Assembly: GCA_963785755.1 (NCBI GenBank)
Contig: CAWAXG010000071.1
Span: 496,001 to 560,000, forward strand
Direction of reading: 5' to 3'
DNA: 64,000 nucleotides
From: JACCXG01 sp963785755
GTDB lineage: Bacteria > Acidobacteriota > Vicinamibacteria > Vicinamibacterales > 2-12-FULL-66-21
Under the pieces are notes generated by a model. It ran no database searches. It was not told the DNA's origin and was given only the letters and a program-made list of their open reading frames with translations. The position numbers and the translations under genes are program-made. Positions 30,973 to 40,189 of the stretch are shown in pieces; the stretch's first letter is position 1; every line of letters begins with the position of its first letter.

Positions 30973-31869
30973 CTACTTGAGTGATGCCGTAGACGTCGGT
31001 TTAGGCAAGTATCCAAGGCTCGTGAGGAATCGGTCCATCTCCGCGAGCGTCTCCTTGTACCATTTGCCGCCGTCTCGGGCCGGGTTGAAGAATCCGTGGC
31101 CGGCGCCCTCGTATCCCACCAGCTCGCAGCGGCTTCCGAGCCTGGTCGCCTCGGCACAGAACCGTTCGACGGAAAGATAGGGTACGGTCGCGTCAGCCTT
31201 GCCGTGGACGATCAACGTCGGCGGCAGGCCGCGCGACAGGTGGGCCAGCGGGGAGGCTTCCGGGCCGCGGCCGCCGAATCGTTCGTTCATCACTGAAGGC
31301 GCGCTGGCTGCGGTGTCGACCGCGGGATTGAACAGGACCAGGGCGTCGGGTTTTGCGCTGATGCGCTTGTCCTCACCCGGGTCGTCGAATCGGTCGAACA
31401 CCGCGGTGCTGACCGCGATGTGGCCACCCGAGGAGCCCCCGGCTGCGGCAAGGCGACCGGGATCGATGCCGAGCTCCTTCGCATGCGATCGCACCCATCG
31501 CATCGCGGATCTGGCATCCGCCATGGCCTCGAGCGGCGTCGTATTGTGCCGGCTCCGGACGCGATAGTCGGCGACGATCGCAATCATCCCTCTGTCGGTC
31601 AGATGCTTGGACTGCGGCACGAACTGCTCGACCGTGCCGCTGACCCAGCCGCCGCCGAAGAAGAACACGATCGCCGGCCTCGTGCTCGATGCCCGATGAT
31701 CGGCCGGGCTGAACACGTGCAACCGCAGTTGAATATCACCGGCGGTCTTGTACACATGCGTGACCGCACCGGCGATCGAAGTCGGCTGCGGCGCAATCGG
31801 CGCCTGGGCCGAGACCGCGGTCGACATCAAGGCAAAGAGGATCGGTGCGGACCAAATCTGTGAGTTCAT
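30973..31869 (-). CDS. Exported alpha/beta-hydrolase (esterase)
   Basis: A 298-residue BD-FAE/acetylesterase-like enzyme. The ATG at 31869 opens a signal peptide (MNSQIWSAPILFALMSTAVSAQ); an ATG 13 codons upstream is possible, but it would add a polar stretch. Catalytic elements: oxyanion site VFFFGGGWVSGT (a Gly where HGGGW is usual), nucleophile AAGGSSGGH, Asp in VHGKADATVPY, His in GAGHGFFNPARDGG. It is the first gene of a probable pair with the sulfatase, which fits processing of acetylated and sulfated glycans; that link is inference. Confidence 0.8.
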   Translation of the reverse strand: MNSQIWSAPILFALMSTAVSAQAPIAPQPTSIAGAVTHVYKTAGDIQLRLHVFSPADHRASSTRPAIVFFFGGGWVSGTVEQFVPQSKHLTDRGMIAIVADYRVRSRHNTTPLEAMADARSAMRWVRSHAKELGIDPGRLAAAGGSSGGHIAVSTAVFDRFDDPGEDKRISAKPDALVLFNPAVDTAASAPSVMNERFGGRGPEASPLAHLSRGLPPTLIVHGKADATVPYLSVERFCAEATRLGSRCELVGYEGAGHGFFNPARDGGKWYKETLAEMDRFLTSLGYLPKPTSTASLK

Positions 31870-31948
31870 AGGTTTCTTTTGTATCTCAGATTCGTTGGCG
31901 ATTCTCATTCAGCTGACGAGGGCGCTGAACGCGCTGCAAGAAGAAAAA

Positions 31949-31980
31949 TTTCCTCCCGTCCTCCCATCATCCTGTCCTCG
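31949..31980. repeat. CTCCC-family tract overlapping a stop codon
   Basis: TTTCCTCCCGTCCTCCC followed by ATCATCCTGTCCTC overlaps the last codons and the stop (31967-31969) of the transporter fusion. The same tract, slightly varied, is near 2.12, 11.25 and 50.28 kb. Confidence 0.5.
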
Positions 31981-34900
31981 CATCCGCCCCGAACAGGCCC
32001 CCGAATATCTGACGCAACAGCTCCGGTTGCATCCCGAGCACGTCGAACAGCGTCTCGCGCTCGAGGCGGAGGGCCATACCACTCCGGACCACCGAGGCTG
32101 ACAGGCCGAGTGGCTGGCCTGCCATCGTGCTGATCGAGCCGATGGCGTCGCCGCCGCGCGCGGTGAAATGGCCAGCCGAGGGGCTGGTGAGCGCCAGCTC
32201 GCCCGAGAGCAGCAGCCACATCGCCTGAGGCGCGGACTCGGCAAACAGCTCCGAGCCCGCCGTCATGGTCACCGTCTGCGCGATCGCGGCCAGCTCCTGC
32301 ATGCCACCCGCGGACACACGTGCGAACAGCGGGACACGCTGAAGCGCCAGCACTTTCTCGATCCCCGTGACGCCGCCGGCAGCGAGCGGCTCCAGGTCCG
32401 GTCCGGCGGCCGTTGAATGCACGGGTCCAGCCGCGGCCCAGTCCGAACGCTCGGCCAGCGTCGCGAACAGGCCGCTGACCAGATCGGTGTTGTCGGCCAG
32501 CAGCGTGCGGAGCTCGTCGCCGGTCAGCGCGAGGGTGACGGCGATGTCAATGGTCCGAAGGGACTCGGGCATCGGCAATCCCTGGATCGCTTCGACGAAA
32601 CCAAGCGAGGCCGGCGCCGCCACGGAATGCGGCGCTGCCTCGCGGCTGGTCGCGGTGACCTGGCCGTCGAGGAGCAGGTGCACGCGTTCCGGCACCAGAC
32701 CTTCCTGTGCGAGAACGGTCCCTGACTCGTGGCGGATCTGCCGGGCCGATCCCGCGATCCGGAACAGCTCGTCGACGGACACCGATGCGAACAGCGGCAG
32801 GCGCCGCAGCATGCCGGCGAGGACCGCGGCCGGCAAGCGGCTCGAGCCAGAGCTCGCGGCGCCGGCCCGCCTCGAGGCGGCGCTCGGCCAGCGCCCACGA
32901 CGCGGCCTCGAACACGTACCAGTCCCGCGCGTCACGATGCGCGAGCACGTGCTCGACGTCATCGGCCAGGCTCCAGACGGCCCGCTCGCGGACGACGTCA
33001 ATCGCGGCGGCGGCGACGACCTGATTGTCGTCGTTGATCAGCTGCAGCAGGGTTTCCTCGACGTCCCGCGGCCGCGTGCGCTCGAGGACGTTCCCGCGGC
33101 GGACCCGCTCTTCCACCGGCATGTCTTCGAGAACCGGCATGACGCGCTTGCGGAGCTGTCCGGTGAGGACGTTGTCGAGGTATTCGGACGCGCTCGCGCG
33201 GCTGCGCCCGTCGCCGCGCTCGAGCGTCCACCGGGCGGCAGCGATGTCACGCCACGGATAGATGAGCGCCAGCAGCCGGTAGATCCGGTCCTTGCTGCGC
33301 TGCAGCTTTTCGGCCAGCGCCTGCGCGAGCAGCGAGTCGCGGGGCAGGCTCTGGCGCGCGAACAGATTCTCCGACAGGGACAGCGTCGTGAAGAACGTGC
33401 GTGCTTCCGTGAGGGCGAGCGCCTCGATCGGTTCGCGCGCGAACCGGAGATCGTCCCGCTCGCGCCGGAGCCGCTCCAACGCCGCGATCACCTTGTATCG
33501 CAGGAACCCGTCGGCCTCGCCTAGCGCAGAGACGAGGGCGTCGACGCTCGTCTGACACGGAATCCGGGCGAGCGTCGCGGGAATGTGCCGCCGGATCCAG
33601 GCATCCTCGTCCGGATCGCGCATGAAGTGCGCGAGCGCCTCGACGACCGGCTCGCCGTAACTGACCAGCACCTCGCGGGCGTGCGCCTTCAACTGCCGGT
33701 GGCGCAACAGCGCGACCAGCGTTGGCACGAAGATGAAGTCCGACGCTCCCACGGCACGCACGCCGGCCATTGCTTCTTCCGCGACCTCGGGCGCCGGATC
33801 GTACAGAAGCGGGATCAGTAGAGGACGGAAGCGCGGCTGCGCGATGCTACGGATCGCGACAGCAACGTCGCGACGGGCCTGCCGCGCGGTATCGCGGGCA
33901 TCGCTCGACAGCAGCTGCAGCGCCTCCTCCGCGGCATCCACATCCTCGCTGCGCGAGCTCCCGGCAAGTGCGACCACGGCCGTTGCCCTGATACGCGGAT
34001 CGGGATCGGCGAGCAGCGGCCGGGCGACCGTCACGGCGTCTTCCTGGTTGATGGCCGCCATCGCGGTGATCGCCGCGGCCCGCACACCCGCGTCAGGATC
34101 GCTCAGCAGCCGCCGGATCTGCGCCAGCCATGGAACGCCGCGGCGCACGCGGGCGGCGTTCAGCGCCTGGCCTGCTTCGCCATTGCCGCCCGGCGGCGGC
34201 GAGCGCGCGCAGCGCGCGGACACGAACCGCCGGAGCTTCGTGGTAGAGCAGCAGCGGCGTGACCAGACTGCCTTTGTCGAGGCTTTCCAGAACGTCGATT
34301 GCGTACAGCACCCGGTGCTCGTCCGGGTGTCCGAGCTCCTGCACCAGGGTCTCGATGGTTGACAGGTCCGCCGCCGCGAGACGCACCTGATCGGGCTGCA
34401 CTACTCGCTGTGTGAGGCTCTCCCTGAACGCGGCGACGTATTGACGCTTCACGCGAAGCGCCGTCGCAATCCACAACCCGACAATGATCAGGCTGGCGAA
34501 GCTGACCTGCTGCCAATTGAGGCCCAGCCCCCAAGGCTTGACGAGAATCAGCATCAGCAGACCGCTGACGCCCTTGGCGACGCGATCGACGGTCACGTCC
34601 ACGAACGGCTTGGCGCGGTACTTCAGGTCGGTCGGGAGCGGCAGGAACAGGATCTCCCGCGTCGTCTTGTCGACGGTGTAGCGGAGCGACTGATCGAGTA
34701 CGCGCGCGAGGCTGGGTGCCCAGAGCGCGGCGTTCAGCAGCATCACGATCGCCGTGCTGCCGAAGCCGATCGGGAGGACGAGGAGCGCGAACCCGATGCC
34801 CAGGTAGCGATGGATGCGGCTGGTCAGCCAGACCTGGATGACGAACGCGATGCTCGACGTCCAGATCAGCACGAGCCCGAGGAACGACGTCAGGCCATCG

Positions 34901-35691
34901 ACGTTGGCGCGGCCCTTGGCGGCCTCGGTCGCCATGTTCAGCTGCTGCTCGATGATGTTGGCGCCGAGAGCCGCGAAGCTGATGGCGATCGCGATGATCT
35001 GCAGATGGCGCGACGCGCCGAGCAGCCGCAGCGCTTCGCCGAAGCCGACCCCTTTCTCCTCGGACGCGCTCGCAGAGACAACGTCCGCCGGTTGTTCGCG
35101 GGCCAGGATGGTGACGACGACGAGCACTGCGACGGTGAGGATCGCGGCGCTGTAGAGCACGAGATTGAAGGTGCCGAGGGCGCTCGCGCGATACGCCATG
35201 AAGCCGCCGGCCATGCCGCCGAGCGGTGCGCCGGCGCCGATGAAGCCGAACAGCCGCTTCGCCTGGCGCGGGTCGTAGGTGACGTTGGCGAGCGTCCAGA
35301 ACTGGCTGGTGAGCAGAATCCCGAGCAGCAGTCCCCACAGATAGAAGGCGACCGCGACCCAGGTCGAGCCGGTCTTGAAGAGGAACCAGAACGCGACGAG
35401 CGCACCGACCATGGCGGCCTGGATGATCGGCAGTCCCCACCGCCGTGGCAGCCGGCTGATCGTGGCGGTGTACCCGGCCATGACGGCGGCGATGATGAAG
35501 CTCGCGACGAGCGGCATCCACGGCAGGTTGTCCGCGCCGAGATCCTTGATGAACGCCGATCGCGTGATCGGCCGGATCACGTTGTACGCCCACATCACGA
35601 GGAAGGAGTAGGCGAACATGAGGAGAGCAGTGGTGCTCTCCTCCTTCCGCATTTCCACGACAGGCGACAACAGCTTCTGGACGAGCGCCAT
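31967..35691 (-). CDS. Nucleotide-transporter (NTT)-like membrane domain fused to HEAT repeats and two cNMP-binding domains, two frame changes
   Basis: Start ATG 35691 (MALVQKLLSP). The first 430 or so residues are a 12-helix ATP/ADP-translocase-like domain (YSFLVMWAYNVIRPITRSAF, LFGFIGAGAPLGGMAGG, LRYTVDKTTREILFLPLPTD). Next come HEAT-like repeats (DPDAGVRAAAITAMAAI, DPDPRIRATAVVALAG, DPAPEVAEEAMAGVRAV, DEDAWIRRHIPATLARI). The end holds two cyclic-nucleotide-binding-like domains (LRRLPLFASVSVDELFRIA; QRVPLFARVSAGGMQELAA). Frames must be joined by dropping one base near 34200 (LRALAAAG to GNGEAGQALN) and near 32835 (ELWLEPL to PAAVLAGML). About 1,240 residues. The layout implies a transporter gated by a bound ligand; the cargo is unknown. 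Confidence 0.75.
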
Positions 35692-35796
35692 GCTGCACGC
35701 AAAAAAGGAAGCGGATTGACGGGCTGAGTGACGCGCGGAGTGTATCAAGCCAGCCGGGATGGGGCCAGCGGCCAGATCCGGTTATCCTTACGCGCT

Positions 35797-36618
35797 ATGG
35801 CAAACATTGTCGAATTCCCCTGCAATGGCGGGAATGCGTCCGGATACCTGGCCCTGCCGCCGAAGGGGCGCGGCCCTGGCGTGCTGGTCATCCAGGAGTG
35901 GTGGGGCCTGGATCCGGGAATCAAGGAGAGCACCGATCGTCTCGGCGCCGCCGGGTTCGTGGCGCTGGCGCCGGATCTGTATCACGGAGAGGTCGCGGCG
36001 CACGACGAGATGGACAAGGCGTCGAGCCTGATGCAGACCCTGCCGCCCGAGCGCGCCACCCGCGACATGAGCGCGGCGATCGACTACCTCGCCAGCTACG
36101 ACGCCGTCACCAGCGATGGCATCGGCGTCGTCGGGTTCTGCATGGGCGGGATGCTGGCGTTCCTCATCGCCGCGCACCGGCCGGACAAGGTCAAGGCGGT
36201 GGTGCCCTTCTACGGCTTCCCGCAGGGCGCGGCTGAACCCGACTGGTCGAAGTTGACCGCGGCGATCAGCGGGCACATGGCCGAGCACGACGACTACTTC
36301 TCCCCCAAAGCCGCTCGCGCGCTCGAGGCGAAGCTCCGGGCGATGGGCAAAGAGGTCACGCTGAAGGTTCACGAGGGCACCGGGCACGCGTTCATGGGAC
36401 CGCACAACGCCTTGGGGACCTTGAATGCCGCGCTCGCGGCCAGGATCTGGCCGGAAGTGATTAGCTTCTTACAGTCGAAGTTGCCCGACGAAGGCAGAGC
36501 GCTGAAGGCAGGAGAGCGGGCGAAGGGGCTTTACTCGTGTCAACTCTCCAACTTCCAACTCCCAAACAGTCTGTTCGTACCATCTGGGCGAAAGTCGAGA
36601 CAACGAAGTATTCCGTGA
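35797..36618 (+). CDS. Dienelactone hydrolase family protein with repeat-derived C-terminal tail
   Basis: A cytoplasmic alpha/beta-hydrolase of about 230 residues plus tail. The ATG at 35797 begins ANIVEFPCNGGNASGYLALP. Family elements: VLVIQEWWGLDPGIKES, APDLYHGEVA, nucleophile GVVGFCMGG (Cys), Asp in SGHMAEHDDYFSP, His in EGTGHAFMGP. The normal end is near FLQSKLPDEG; after that the frame runs into a GGGAGTTG-word palindrome and adds about 40 residues (CQLSNFQLPNSLF...). A TATCCT hexamer at 35783-35788 lies 8 nt before the ATG and no ribosome site is seen. The gene is divergent from the transporter fusion. Confidence 0.85.
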   Translation: MANIVEFPCNGGNASGYLALPPKGRGPGVLVIQEWWGLDPGIKESTDRLGAAGFVALAPDLYHGEVAAHDEMDKASSLMQTLPPERATRDMSAAIDYLASYDAVTSDGIGVVGFCMGGMLAFLIAAHRPDKVKAVVPFYGFPQGAAEPDWSKLTAAISGHMAEHDDYFSPKAARALEAKLRAMGKEVTLKVHEGTGHAFMGPHNALGTLNAALAARIWPEVISFLQSKLPDEGRALKAGERAKGLYSCQLSNFQLPNSLFVPSGRKSRQRSIP

Positions 36619-36683
36619 CGACTTTCACCCCGATGGTCCGCGCGACTCCGCTTGGGAGTTGGAGGTTGGGAGTTGGGAGTTGA
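36541..36683. repeat. 143-bp GGGAGTTG-word palindrome (copy 2)
   Basis: Left arm 36541-36565 (CAACTCTCCAACTTCCAACT, CCCAA); right arm 36652-36683 (TTGGGAGTTGGAGG, TTGGGAGTTGGGAGTTGACA). An inner pair (ACCATCTGGGCGAAAGTCG with CGACTTTCACCCCGATGGT) prolongs the stem. The inner sequence resembles that of copy 1 (ATCTGGG.GGAAGTCG). It overlaps the 3' end of the hydrolase gene and ends 23 bases before the converging permease stop. Confidence 0.75.
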
Positions 36684-36706
36684 CAGCGCTGCGTTCTTCA
36701 GCCCCG

Positions 36707-39311
36707 CTAGCGCAGCTCCTGCTGCGGATCGATCTGGCTGGCGCGGCGCGCTGGAAGATACGACGCAACGACCGCGGTTCCCGTGAGGATCGTTGCCGCG
36801 GCCAGCAGGGACGGCAGATCGAGTGTGGTGACGCCGCCGAACAGCAGTCCGGACAGCGCCCCTGACAACGCGAAGGTACCCGCGACGCCGACCGCGGCGC
36901 CGGCGCCGGTTACCAGCAGTCCCTCCAACACGATCCTCGACACGATCATTCGCCGTGTCGCCCCGAGCGCGAGTCGGACGCCGATCTCATGCCGGCGGCT
37001 CGAGACCGAATGGCTCATCACGCCGTAGATGCCGACGGAGGCGAGCACGAGCGCAATCCCGGCGAAGACCCCCAGCAGCACCACGATGAACCGTGCGCTC
37101 ATCGTCGCCAGACCTATCGCGTCCCGCATGAGGATTACGTCTGAGATCGAGGCGGTGGCGGTCAACGATCGCACGGTGGACCGGGCAGCCCGCACCGCGT
37201 CTGCCGGGTCGCCGGCCGTGCGGATGAAGTAGCTGAGGTAACTCGGGAACTGCGCCTGCTGGAGCAGCGGCAGATAGACTTCCTCGCCCGGCGGCGCCTG
37301 CCAGTCTCCGCGGACAGCGTCCTTGGCGATGCCGACGATCGTCAGCCACGCACCTTGACGCACGCGGATGCGCTTGCCCAGCGCGTCTTCTCCCGGCCAG
37401 TGCACGGCCGCAAGGGTCTGATTGACGATGACGACATCCGGCGCCCCGGTACGATCGAGATCGGTAAAGTCCCTGCCGCGCACGAGCGGCAGTCCCATCG
37501 TCCCGAAATACCCGGGCAGCACCATCCGATACGCGGCGGTCGGCGCCTCGCCCGGGGAGGGTGCCGGCCGGCCTTCGATGGCGAACGGCATGCCCCAGAT
37601 GTCCCCGACCAGCGGCGCGTGATTGATCGCGCTCACCGCCTCGACACCGGGCATCGACTTCAGGCGATCGATCAGTTGCGTGTAGAACGCCGGCCGTCGT
37701 TCGGGCGGTGCGTCGGCGGTGCCCTCCACGGACACAACCATCGAAAGGAGACGGTCCGGGTTCCACCCGGGGTCGATGCTACGCAGCGCAACAAAGCTGC
37801 GCAGCAGCAGCGCCGCGCCGAACAGCAGCATGATGGCGAGCGCGACTTCGGAGCCGATCAGCAGGTTCCGGACACGGCGGCTGCGGCGGCCCGCCGTTGA
37901 ACCGCGATCCGCTTCACGCAGTGCCGTCGTGAGATCCGGACGGGACAGCTTGATCGCGGGCGCCAGGCCGAAGAGGATCGCGGTCGCGACCGAGAGTCCG
38001 ATTGCGAACGAGAGCACGGTTCCGTCGAACGCGATCGACTGGGCCCGCGGAATGCTCGATGCCCCGAGTTGTTTGAATACCGAAATCGCCCAGACCGCCA
38101 GCGCGACGCCGCCGACGCCGCCAGCCGCGGCGAGCAGCAGGCTTTCGGTCAGGAATTGACGCAGCAGCCGGCGCCTGCCCGCGCCGAGAGCCGCGCGCAG
38201 CGCGACTTCACGTTCGCGCGTCGACGCACGCGCCAGCAGCAGGTGGGCGACGTTCGCGCACGCGATCAGCAGCACCAGACCAACGCCGCCGAACAGCACG
38301 ACGACCGCCCGCCGGATGTTGCCGACGACCTTCTCCTTCAGGAGCGTGACCGTGACGTTGCGGTTGGTGCCCGGATATCTGGTCTCGAGGTCGGCCGTGA
38401 GTGTGGCCATGCCGGCCCGCGCCTGGTCGATCGTCACGTCAGGCCCGAGCCGCGCGAACACCCGCAGGCTGTTGCCGCCGCGCTGCGACGCGCGCGGCCC
38501 GAGCACCAGCGGCGCCCACAATTCGGCGCGGGTCGCCCAGAACGGAGCGAAGGCGAAGCGCGGTGGCATGACCCCGACGACGACGTGGGGGGCGCCGTTG
38601 AGGAGAATCTCGCGGCCCAGAATGGACGGGTCCGCGCCGAACACGCGCCGCCACAATCCGTCCCCGATCACGATCTCCTGGAGTCCGGCCTCGCCGGCAT
38701 CCGGAAAGCGGCCGAGCGCCGGAGGGACGCCGAGCATCGGCAGAATCTCCGAGGTGACACGCAAGGCGAAGAGCTTTTCGGGATCGCCAACGCCGCCCAG
38801 GTTGGGCGTCCAGTACTCCGCCGCGCCCATCGAGGCGAACACGCGGTTGTACTGCTGCCAGTCGAGAAAATTGGCAGGCGCCACCGGGTTTCGCTCGCTG
38901 TGCAGGACGACGACCAGGCGATCGGCGTCCGCGTAGTCGAGCGGCCGCAGCAGCACCGCGTGCACGACGCTGAAGGTCGCAGACGACGCGCCAATGCCGA
39001 GCGCGAGGGCGACGACGACCGCGGCGTTCAGGGCCGGGGCTCGGCGAAAGAGACGCAAGCCGTAGGTCAGATCCTGCTTCAGGCGCTCGAAGAATGCCGT
39101 CGGTCGCACGTCCCTCACCCCTTCCGTGACTTGCGTGACGCCGCCGACTTCGCGGAGCGCGATGAGGCGGGCGTGTTCGGGCGACGCGCCGGCGCGCCGC
39201 TTTTCGTCGGTCAACAGCGCGACGTAGGCGCCCAGTTCGTCGTCGATGTCCCGAATCGGTCGGCGATCGGCCGATCAAGCGATTCCACCAGAGCCGTGCG
39301 CGCATCAACAT
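36707..39311 (-). CDS. ADOP-type permease (MacB/FtsX-like), frame change near 39255
   Basis: A double-FtsX membrane protein of the Acidobacterial duplicated orphan permease type: two MacB-periplasmic plus FtsX halves in one chain, without an ATPase. N-terminal helices (RARLWWNRLIGRSP, then DIDDELGAYVALLTDEK) lead to the first membrane helix (ALNAAVVVALALGIGASSATF); core helices include LLIACANVAHLLLARASTREREVALR and, in the second half, VSSRRHEIGVRLALGATRRMIV. The ATG at 39311 is in a frame that must lose one base near 39255 (GATTCGG) to join the body; otherwise only TTG 39214 remains. It starts 15 bases after the PadR stop, so the two form an operon. Confidence 0.88.
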
Positions 39312-39326
39312 CGTCGAACCACGGGC

Positions 39327-39662
39327 TCAGGACGTCGCCCGCAGCGCGCTGGCGAGGCCGTCAACCAGACGGCGCCACTTCGCCGTTTCCGACCCGAGCT
39401 GGCGCCGGCCGAGCGCGGTCAGCTGATAGAACCGCGCGCGGCGGCCGTTCTCGGACGCGTCCCAGGACGACTTCAGCCATCCGGCGCGCTCCATGCGGTG
39501 CAATGCCGGAAACAGCGAACCGGCTTTGACCTCGAAGGCGCCCTGCGTCATCGCCTCGATCCGCCGGGCGATGCCGAGCCCATGGCGCTCGCCAGTGCCG
39601 AGCGCTCGGAGGATCAGCACCTCGAGGGTGCCTGGCAGAATGGGACCTGGCGATGGCGGCAT
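39327..39662 (-). CDS. PadR-family transcriptional regulator
   Basis: A 111-residue winged-helix repressor. Family elements: GTLEVLILRALGTGERHGLGIARRIE, VKAGSLFPALHRMERAGWLKS, RRARFYQLTALGRRQL. The pairing with an ADOP permease directly downstream is the standard arrangement in Acidobacteriota. Two near-identical palindromes lie just upstream of the start and are the likely binding sites, giving autoregulation of the operon. Confidence 0.92.
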   Translation of the reverse strand: MPPSPGPILPGTLEVLILRALGTGERHGLGIARRIEAMTQGAFEVKAGSLFPALHRMERAGWLKSSWDASENGRRARFYQLTALGRRQLGSETAKWRRLVDGLASALRATS

Positions 39663-39676
39663 GGCTCGCTGTCTCG

Positions 39677-39722
39677 TATAGCCGGGCTATAGCAGGCCGG
39701 ACTTTGTTATAGACGGACTATA
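39677..39722 (-). promoter_or_regulatory. Tandem PadR operator candidates
   Basis: TATAGCCGGGCTATA (39677-39691) and TATAGACGGACTATA (39708-39722) are two 15-bp palindromes with arms TATAGC/GCTATA and TATAG/CTATA. Their centres are 31 bp apart, about three helical turns, so two dimers would bind one face of the DNA. They lie 15 to 60 bases upstream of the padR start, across the expected promoter. Confidence 0.7.
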
Positions 39723-39845
39723 CGGCGGAATGGTTGGCAAGCCGTTGGCGCGCGCGCTCCGCAGCATTGACGAGTTGCGGATTTACGCTGATGAGCAGCG
39801 GTCGCCGTCGGACGGCAATGCGAGCCGTGTCGAGACATCGCGCCT

Positions 39846-39987
39846 GTTCCGGTCGGGCGGCGGCCGGAGGCCGCCGCGGGAGCGGACGAGCGTGGTGGGA
39901 ATCGCAAGCACCCGCCGTCCCCAATGGTGCTTGCGATTCCCACCACGCTCGTCCACTCTGCCGCGCTTCGCGCGGCCCGACCGGAAC
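39846..39987. repeat. 142-bp palindrome with a 29-bp perfect stem
   Basis: Arms 39884-39912 and 39926-39954 are exact reverse complements over 29 bp (core GTGGTGGGAATCGCAAGCAC) around a 13-nt loop. Outer arms GTTCCGGTCGGGC (39846-39858) and GCCCGACCGGAAC (39975-39987) are also exact, with a partly paired GC-rich section between. It lies in a 527-base gap without genes (39663-40189). It has no transposase and no obvious coding role. Confidence 0.75.
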
Positions 39988-40065
39988 GCAATCGTCTGCG
40001 ACGTTAAAACAACGCCGCGCCTTCGAGCGCGACCGCTCCGTGACCGCGGATCAATGCGCGCGTTG

Positions 40066-40110
40066 CCGCTGAACGATCCGCGTGAATCCGCGTTGATCCG
40101 CGACTCGTGT
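40066..40110. repeat. ATCCGCG-word tract
   Basis: Three spaced copies of the word GATCCGCG/AATCCGCG (GATCCGCGTGAATCCGCG then TTGATCCGCGACTC) lie in the same gap, near GCGGATCAATGCGCG at 40037. This is another short-word repeat, here with only weak inverted pairing. Confidence 0.4.
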
Positions 40111-40189
40111 CTTGAGACGCGAGCATCGCGCCCGTCCGTCATGGCGAGAACAGCCGGGGTTCGAGTAAAGTGTGGCCTCAGGCACTCGC

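Noticed and set aside
34441..35727. 428-codon plus-strand frame opposite the transporter domain
   Set aside because: Translation is an Arg/Glu/Asp-rich shadow with no hydrophobic or family pattern; the minus strand encodes a clear 12-helix domain.
38069..39529. 486-codon plus-strand frame opposite the ADOP permease
   Set aside because: Shadow frame; the minus strand has FtsX helices and MacB-like domains.
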